From NCBI GenBank assembly GCA_913057515.1, contig CAJXOJ010000010.1, forward strand, positions 17,361 through 81,360: a stretch of DNA of 64,000 nucleotides. Direction: 5' to 3'. Each line of letters opens with the position of its first letter. Positions within the stretch are counted from its first letter, which is position 1. The position numbers and the translations under genes were made by a program. Below the pieces are notes generated by a model. The model was given only the letters and a program-made list of their open reading frames with translations, ran no database searches and was not told the DNA's origin. Origin of the DNA: an uncultured Cycloclasticus sp. (GTDB lineage: Bacteria; Pseudomonadota; Gammaproteobacteria; Methylococcales; Cycloclasticaceae). Positions 58,764 to 64,000 of this stretch are shown here, one piece after another.

Positions 58764-59513
58764 ATGAAAGAAACCAGCAAACCGCCATCAAAAGGGCTCT
58801 ACTTATTGCCAAACCTGTTTACAACCAGTGCTTTATTCGCTGGTTTTTATGCCATTTCAGGCGCGATTAACGAGCATTTCGAAATAGCAGTGGTTGCTAT
58901 TTTTATTGCCATGGTACTGGATGGGCTAGATGGTCGAGTGGCGCGAATGACCAACACGCAAAGCGAGTTTGGTGCGCAGTACGATAGTCTGGCAGACCTT
59001 GTTTCATTTGGTGTTGCTCCTGCTGCAGTGGCTTATTCTTGGGGGCTTTCTTCACTGGGGAAATTTGGTTGGATGGTTGCTTTTGTTTTTGCAACATGTG
59101 GTGCATTGCGATTGGCGCGATTTAATGTGCAGCACAGTACCGCCGACAAACGCTATTTTCAAGGCTTGGCTAGCCCAGCTGCTGCTGCATTAGTGGCCGG
59201 TTATATTTGGTTAATGGAGGATCATCAGCTATCCGGTACAGCGGTTAACATTGGCCTTCTCTCGGTCACCTTGGTTGCGGGCTTATTAATGGTAAGCAAT
59301 ATTCGTTATCATAGTTTTAAAGAGCTTAATTTCACCGGTAAGGTCCCCTTTGTTGTTGCAGTAATAGTGATGCTGGTCTTAGCGCTTATTTATGCAGCTC
59401 CGCCACTCATCTTGTTTATTGCGTGTTTGGGGTATGCGTTGTCGGGTATTGCACTAACAATGAGTTTGTTACGCCGTAAACGGCGAGACAAGAAGGTCGA
59501 TACCTCTGAATGA
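58764..59513 (+). CDS. pssA: CDP-diacylglycerol-serine O-phosphatidyltransferase
   Basis: Makes phosphatidylserine in the membrane. Seen: the CDP-alcohol signature DGLDGRVAR with GAQYDSLADLVSFG (about residues 53-80), and seven or more hydrophobic segments. 249 aa, type II (membrane) enzyme. The ribosome-binding site is unusually strong (AGGGGG), a possible pairing site for the C-rich sRNA loop at 48753-48765. It overlaps the next gene by four bases. Confident; length and ilvC neighbour are typical. Confidence 0.93.
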   Translation: MKETSKPPSKGLYLLPNLFTTSALFAGFYAISGAINEHFEIAVVAIFIAMVLDGLDGRVARMTNTQSEFGAQYDSLADLVSFGVAPAAVAYSWGLSSLGKFGWMVAFVFATCGALRLARFNVQHSTADKRYFQGLASPAAAALVAGYIWLMEDHQLSGTAVNIGLLSVTLVAGLLMVSNIRYHSFKELNFTGKVPFVVAVIVMLVLALIYAAPPLILFIACLGYALSGIALTMSLLRRKRRDKKVDTSE

Positions 59514-60187
59514 GAATATCAGCTAGGCAGTTAGAGTACTTGGATGCGATGGGTATTCAAGTTTGGCAAGAAAGAGGGAGTCAAGTAAAGCAGCTGTCCG
59601 ATGAGGTAAGTGAGGATATTGATGTTGATAACCTTGCAGACCTTCAGGCGCTAGCAACAAATTGTCAGCGTTGTGACGTTTCAAAAACAAGGCAGCAAGT
59701 GGTCTTTGCCGATGGCCCACCACAAGCAGATTGGTTCATAGTGGGTGACTTTGCATCTGAAGAAGATGGGGCGAAAGGGCGTCCGTTTACAGGCAATGTT
59801 GCTCGTTTATTATCCGAGATGCTGCTAGCGGTTGGCGTTAAAAAGTCGACAAGTTATTTGACCAATAGTGTTAAGTGTTACTCGGCGAATATTTATTCAG
59901 AAAAGTTAGCATTATCATCTTGTCGGCCTTACCTGCTTCGCCAAATTCAGTTGCTAAAGCCAGCGGTGATCCTAGTATTAGGTGAAAAGGCAGCGCATAG
60001 CTTGCTTAAGTTAGACAGTTCGTTAACAACATTAATAGGTGGTGTACAGAAAGTGGATGATATTTCTCCGCCGATTGTCGTCACCCATCACCCTCGTTAT
60101 TTATTAGAATCACCAATGGCTAAAAGACAAACATGGGCTGATATCCAATTAGCCAGTAGTATTGTTAATAAGCGCCATGTGGAATAA
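59510..60187 (+). CDS. Uracil-DNA glycosylase family protein (type 4/5-like)
   Basis: Probably an iron-sulfur uracil-DNA glycosylase relative. Seen: a C-terminal domain with the superfamily fold, CQRC near residue 52 and later Cys in KCYSAN and SCRPYL for a [4Fe-4S] cluster, KGRPFTG, and a final HHPRYLL in place of HPS. The catalytic first motif GEAPG reads GDFAS here, so activity may be altered or absent. 225 aa. It overlaps pssA by four bases and rimI by eleven; this order is common in the class. Function is not settled. Confidence 0.75.
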   Translation: MRISARQLEYLDAMGIQVWQERGSQVKQLSDEVSEDIDVDNLADLQALATNCQRCDVSKTRQQVVFADGPPQADWFIVGDFASEEDGAKGRPFTGNVARLLSEMLLAVGVKKSTSYLTNSVKCYSANIYSEKLALSSCRPYLLRQIQLLKPAVILVLGEKAAHSLLKLDSSLTTLIGGVQKVDDISPPIVVTHHPRYLLESPMAKRQTWADIQLASSIVNKRHVE

Positions 60188-60677
60188 GTTACAAAACTTA
60201 TTGGGTATTACTCAAAAAAAACCGCTGTATATACGTGCGTTAAAAAAACAAGACCTTGCGGCAGTTATGTCGATAGAGCGGCAAATGTATCGCTATCCAT
60301 GGAGCGAAGGTATTTTTGAGGATTGCCTTAGGGTGGGGTATTCAAACTGGGCGCTAATTAAAGATAACCAGTTAATAGGCTACGCGATTCTATCCATAGC
60401 AGTAGGTGAAGCACACATCTTAAATATTTGTTTGGCCCCAGCCTCCAAAGGCAAAGGCCTTGGGCAACAGTTTCTAATGGAGTTAATAGCTGTCGTGAAG
60501 ACCAAACATGCCGACAGTATCTTTTTAGAGGTGCGACCCTCCAATACAGCGGCAGTTAAACTGTATAAAAAAGCTGGCTTTAAAAAAATTGGGCAACGCA
60601 AAAACTATTATCCAGCAGCCGATGGTAAAGAAGATGCGATCGTGCTCTCATTGGATTTAACAATAAATCCCGTTTAA
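60177..60677 (+). CDS. rimI: Ribosomal protein bS18-alanine N-acetyltransferase
   Basis: GNAT enzyme acetylating the N-terminus of ribosomal protein bS18. Seen: motif A acetyl-CoA loop KGKGLGQQFL (near residue 89), LEVRPSNTAAVKLYKKAGFK (near residue 113) and the terminal RKNYYP. 166 aa. I start at ATG 60177; the longer reading begins with TTG at 60162. It overlaps the glycosylase gene, so the two are coupled. Confident on family, good on RimI. Confidence 0.9.
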   Translation: MWNKLQNLLGITQKKPLYIRALKKQDLAAVMSIERQMYRYPWSEGIFEDCLRVGYSNWALIKDNQLIGYAILSIAVGEAHILNICLAPASKGKGLGQQFLMELIAVVKTKHADSIFLEVRPSNTAAVKLYKKAGFKKIGQRKNYYPAADGKEDAIVLSLDLTINPV

Positions 60678-61138
60678 AGTTGGTTCAAGGGTGTGAGCTA
60701 GCAATTGCTTGCCGTATAAAGCTCAGACGTTATTGTGAATAATATCAACTCTCATTCGGTGGTCAATTTACTATGCTACTACAAGATGTACGCACCGTTG
60801 AAATGGGTTGCCAAAAAGTGTACGTATCTTGGAGTTATTAGACTCCAATTTGCTTGCCTTGTAGTCGGTCGGTTTAAGCTATACAGCTTAAATATGCAGG
60901 TAATGCTGCTAACCGTACATAAGATGCGGGAAGGCACTGTTTGTTTGAAAATATACCAATATAATATCGCGAATAAACGTAAACGTTACCTCCAAATCAA
61001 TGGGAATTGATGTATTATAATAGATCAATAGATATTTATTGATGTGCTATTATGTATGATGCATGTTGAGAGATTTTGGGTTTTTTGATATATTATTGCA
61101 TATCATTTATTTTGTTAGATATAAAAAGATAGATCAAA
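60678..61138. other. Structured, gene-free stretch between rimI and hipB
   Basis: A 460-base region without a supported gene; a 91-codon frame at 60735 lacks a ribosome-binding site and looks random. It holds nested inverted repeats: ACTACAAG (60778-60785) with CTTGTAGT (60858-60865); TTGGAGT/ACTCCAA (60829-60848, loop TATTAG); and TTTAAGCT/AGCTTAAA (60873-60892). CAAGAT at 60782 can also pair with ATCTTG at 60826, an alternative to the outer stem. Further right are the hip promoter repeats. Confidence 0.5.
61024..61105. promoter_or_regulatory. Inverted repeats in the hipBA promoter, candidate HipB operators
   Basis: ATCAATA-GATATT-TATTGAT (61024-61043, perfect seven-base arms) and TGATAT-N8-ATATCA (61086-61105) lie before hipB. 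The N8 spacer resembles the TATCC-N8-GGATA operators known for E. coli HipB, though the arm sequence differs. Binding by HipB is inference. Confidence 0.5.
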
Positions 61139-61777
61139 ATGACTTATTTAAACGGCCAGATACTTGAAAGCCTGCGAGAGGCTCGTCAAAGAAAGGGGTT
61201 TAGCCAAAGAGAGCTAAGCGCTAAGTCTGGCGTGCCGCAGAGTCACATCTCCAAGATAGAGAGTGGGGTTGTAGATTTGAGGGTGTCTAGTCTGGTCGCT
61301 CTAGCGCGAGTTTTGGATTTAGAGCTTGAGCTTGTTCCGAAGAAAACAGTTCCTGCTGTGAAATCTATCGTGCGTAGCAGTACGAATGCAGATTTGGCTA
61401 AAGCGCAAAAAATGATTCAAAGGGAAATAGATCAATTTAAGAAGGCTATTGAGTTCGCAGCACAAGTGTCTTCCTTGGCAAACAGTGACTTGGATAAATT
61501 AAGAAAGGCAGTGGTTGATATTGACCGTTTCAAGTTCGATAACTCAGCGTTAAAGGCGATTAAATTCTCAAGAATGGCTATCGAAGACGCGATGAAGCAA
61601 AGCCCTATGAATCAATTAAATGAAGCTGCAGAACAAGGCTCTGGTATTCATGATGAAATCAAAAAGGCGGTTCGTCAAATGAGCGCCCTGCGTAATTCAT
61701 TGGCGCATAGTAACCCTGCTAAAGAGGCCGTTGCATCGATGCCAGCCTATAGTTTGGATCGAGGCGGTGATGAGTAA
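61139..61777 (+). CDS. hipB: HipB-type antitoxin, XRE-family regulator with long C-terminal extension
   Basis: DNA-binding antitoxin expected to bind and neutralise HipA and repress its own operon. Seen: a Cro/CI helix-turn-helix at residues about 9-62 (LREARQRKGFSQRELSAKSG, then SHISKIESG). A 150-residue helical extension follows, with no known domain. E. coli HipB is only 88 aa, so the tail is unusual. 212 aa in total. hipA starts eight bases before its stop. Family firm, tail function unknown. Confidence 0.85.
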   Translation: MTYLNGQILESLREARQRKGFSQRELSAKSGVPQSHISKIESGVVDLRVSSLVALARVLDLELELVPKKTVPAVKSIVRSSTNADLAKAQKMIQREIDQFKKAIEFAAQVSSLANSDLDKLRKAVVDIDRFKFDNSALKAIKFSRMAIEDAMKQSPMNQLNEAAEQGSGIHDEIKKAVRQMSALRNSLAHSNPAKEAVASMPAYSLDRGGDE

Positions 61778-63011
61778 CAATGTCTCAACCCTCAATGTTT
61801 TTCTTTATGATGAGTTGGTCGGCACGATTACCAATGTGGGTAATGACCGCTCTTTGTTTGCGTTGACTCAAGATTATATTGAGGATACTGACCGCTTGAC
61901 GCTAAGCCTTGGTTTAAAAGATTCCCTTGGGGACCTGATCACGGACTTTAAGCCGACGCAAACCAAGCTCTTGCCGTTTTTCTCAAATCTTTTACCGGAA
62001 GATGAGATGCGTAGATATTTGGCTGAAAGAGCCAATGTAAGTCCCGAGCGCGAGTTTTTCTTGCTCTGGGTGTTGGGTCAAGATTTAACAGGGGCGATCA
62101 CCATCAAGCCTGCTGATGGTGAAGAGCTTCCTCCGAGTATCAGGGAGCCAGTTGATGGGGGTGAAGAAAATAAAGACGGTGCGATGCGTTTTTCTTTGGC
62201 TGGAGTTCAGCTAAAATTCTCCGCTGTTCAGCATTCCTCAGGAGGGTTGACGATTCCTGCTAATGGAATGGGCGGATCATGGGTTGTAAAGCTGCCCTCC
62301 AGTAAGTTTGAGTATGTGCCTGAAAATGAGTTTTCCATGATGGAGCTGGCGCGAAAAATCGGCATGGATGTTCCTGAAACACAATTACTCAATATTGGGG
62401 ATATTGAAAATATCCCTGATGGGATCGGGCAGTTTGGAGATAGTGTCTTTGCGATTAAACGGTTTGATCGCAAAGACGGCGGTGGTTCTGTTCATATTGA
62501 AGACTTTGCGCAAGTGTTTGGTGTCTATCCACATGACAAATACAAGAAAGCTAGTATGCGCAATATTGCAGAAGTTATAGGGATTGAAGGGCAGGAAAAC
62601 GATGCTGCGGAGTTTACCCGCAGGCTGGTATTTAACACGCTCATAGGCAATGCAGATATGCATTTGAAGAACTGGTCGCTCATCTATAACGATAAGCGCT
62701 CAGCTTCAATTGCGCCAGCCTATGACTTCGTTTCAACAATTCCATATATTGCGGATAAGGAAGCCGCTTTGAAAGTCAGCAGGAGTAAAAAGTTCGCTGA
62801 CTTCACCATGGATGAGCTGTCCCATTTGGCGGCAAAGGCACGGCTGCCAGAAAAGCTAGTATTGGATACGGCAAGTGAAACAGTAGAGCTTTTCCATGAA
62901 AAGTGGCAGAGCGAAAAGACCAATCTGGCGCTTAATAGCGACATGATTGAACTAATTGACAAGCATCTGGAAGATATTCCGATGGCTAAAAAAACTAATG
63001 GGTACAAATAA
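61770..63011 (+). CDS. hipA: HipA-type serine/threonine kinase toxin
   Basis: Kinase toxin of type II systems; E. coli HipA phosphorylates glutamyl-tRNA synthetase. Seen: an N-terminal barrel-like domain ([10 protein letters not shown]), the ATP-binding region SLAGVQLKF (near residue 141) and GSWVVKLP, and the catalytic loop NADMHLKNW (near residue 292) followed by PAYDFVS. 413 aa. I start at ATG 61770, with GAGGCGG before it; a longer TTG reading exists. It ends 14 bases before prfC, so prfC may be read through from this operon. Confidence 0.88.
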   Translation: MSNNVSTLNVFLYDELVGTITNVGNDRSLFALTQDYIEDTDRLTLSLGLKDSLGDLITDFKPTQTKLLPFFSNLLPEDEMRRYLAERANVSPEREFFLLWVLGQDLTGAITIKPADGEELPPSIREPVDGGEENKDGAMRFSLAGVQLKFSAVQHSSGGLTIPANGMGGSWVVKLPSSKFEYVPENEFSMMELARKIGMDVPETQLLNIGDIENIPDGIGQFGDSVFAIKRFDRKDGGGSVHIEDFAQVFGVYPHDKYKKASMRNIAEVIGIEGQENDAAEFTRRLVFNTLIGNADMHLKNWSLIYNDKRSASIAPAYDFVSTIPYIADKEAALKVSRSKKFADFTMDELSHLAAKARLPEKLVLDTASETVELFHEKWQSEKTNLALNSDMIELIDKHLEDIPMAKKTNGYK

Positions 63012-63025
63012 GGATTCTGGCAGTA

Positions 63026-64000
63026 TGAGTGACAGTAATTTAATCAATGAAATCAAAAAGCGGCGCACATTCGCTATCATCTCTCACCCCGATGCGGGTA
63101 AAACAACGCTGACTGAGAAACTGTTGTTATTCGGGGGTGCTATTCAGGTGGCGGGGTCAGTTAAAGGGCGTAAAGCTTCAAGACACGCAACATCTGATTG
63201 GATGGAAATGGAACAAGAACGGGGTATTTCCATTACTACCTCGGTGATGCAGTTTGAGCATAATGAAAAATTATTGAATTTACTCGACACACCAGGTCAC
63301 GAGGATTTTTCTGAAGATACTTATCGTACCTTAACGGCGGTTGATTCTGCGTTGATGGTCATCGATTGCGCTAAAGGCGTAGAAGCAAGAACGATTAAAT
63401 TGATGGAAGTGTGTCGCTTGCGTGATACGCCGATTATTACCTTTATCAACAAGTTGGACCGAGAGGGTCGAGACCCCTTAGAGTTAATTGATGAGGTAGA
63501 GTCGGTTCTTAAAATTGAATGTGCTCCGATGACTTGGCCAATTGGAATGGGTAAGCGTTTTAAAGGTGTTTACCACATCTATAAAGATGAAGTGCATGTG
63601 TTTAGCCCAACGCATGGCGGTAAAATTGCTACTGGTGAAATATTTAAAGGGCTAGATAACCCTGGCCTAAAGGAGTTGATGGGCCATGAGTTTGAAGACT
63701 TTTTTGAGGAGTTAGAACTCGTTCGAGAAGCCAGTACGCCTTTCGATATAGAAGCTTATTTATCCGGCAAACAAACACCGGTGTTTTTTGGCTCGGCGGT
63801 GAATAATTTTGGCGTGGGTGAATTGCTGGACGCGTTTGCAGAATATGCACCAGCGCCTCAAGCACGGCAAGCGGTTGAACGTGAAGTGCTGCCAGAAGAA
63901 GATAAGTTTTCCGGTTTTATATTTAAGGTTCAAGCCAATATGGACCCAGCGCATCGTGATCGAATAGCCTTTATGCGTATTTGTTCCGGTGAGTATTCAC
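63026..64000 (+). CDS. prfC: Peptide chain release factor 3, partial (N-terminal part)
   Basis: Translational GTPase that recycles RF1/RF2. Seen from ATG 63026: [16 protein letters not shown] (G1), [33 protein letters not shown] (G3) and [11 protein letters not shown] (G4), open to the window edge (325 codons). AGGA precedes the ATG loosely. The C-terminal 200 or so residues are beyond the window. In related genomes it commonly follows rimI, and here hipBA stands between. Confident. Confidence 0.96.

Noticed and set aside
60735..61010. 91-codon open frame between rimI and hipB
   Set aside because: No ribosome-binding site, unusual composition, and it runs through the inverted repeats; treated as chance.

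Overview
The window is a chromosomal segment of a Gram-negative gammaproteobacterium. It is AT-leaning and gene-dense, with the purM, hda, polA-engB, ilvIHC-pssA and rimI-prfC neighbourhoods usual in that class. LPS core genes (hldE, hldD, waaA), TolC, system II cytochrome c biogenesis, ovothiol synthesis and tripartite TRAP uptake point to a marine aerobe, perhaps a Thiotrichales/Piscirickettsiaceae-like organism such as Cycloclasticus or Methylophaga. That placement is an impression from gene content only. I see no rRNA, tRNA, CRISPR array, insertion sequence or prophage.

Layout. 1-7.7 kb: 5' part of purM; DUF2066, a CDP-alcohol phosphatidyltransferase and a PerM-type permease; then minus-strand sodB, mscS, DUF4197, hda, DUF2069, wrbA and arsC. 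7.8-12.7 kb: hldE-hldD-waaA and an MFS permease. 12.7-15.4 kb: rhodanese, Mug-like glycosylase, dtd and tolC. 15.5-25.7 kb: thiC, a chemoreceptor, a fatty acid hydroxylase family protein, a methyltransferase, uvrD, a small protein behind an FNR-like site, and an aldo/keto reductase. 25.9-29.4 kb: a divergent, apparently Fur-controlled locus. It encodes a periplasmic flavinylation-motif protein, two haem-type membrane proteins (DUF4405-like and PepSY) and two outer-membrane barrels, and is the most system-like part of the window. 29.5-45.7 kb: accessory metabolism, with a Rieske lipoprotein, TRAP genes split into two groups, a diguanylate cyclase, a Baeyer-Villiger monooxygenase divergent from an HSL-type hydrolase, a K+ channel, a haem-protein cluster (including a frameshifted nitrobindin-like gene and a truncated haemoglobin) and ovoA; then thrB, DUF2782 and a LOG protein. 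45.9-54.5 kb: polA, a probable small RNA, engB, two c-type cytochromes, ResB, CcsA and DsbA. 55.2-60.7 kb: ilvI-ilvH-ilvC, pssA, a uracil-DNA glycosylase family protein and rimI. 60.7-64 kb: a structured non-coding stretch, hipBA, and the 5' part of prfC.

How the parts work together. Cytochromes c and c4 need haem ligation by ResB-CcsA and thiol handling by DsbA, and these genes are collinear. The ilv genes share one promoter and make the branched-chain precursors. The monooxygenase and hydrolase could act in sequence, ketone to ester to alcohol plus acid. The Fur-flanked operon would pass electrons across the inner membrane to a flavoprotein in the periplasm, plausibly for ferric reduction. 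Downstream of polA, at the place where enterobacteria keep Spot 42, lies a three-hairpin RNA candidate with a C-rich loop. Several starts were set by ribosome-binding sites rather than by longest ORF; those cases are noted in the entries.
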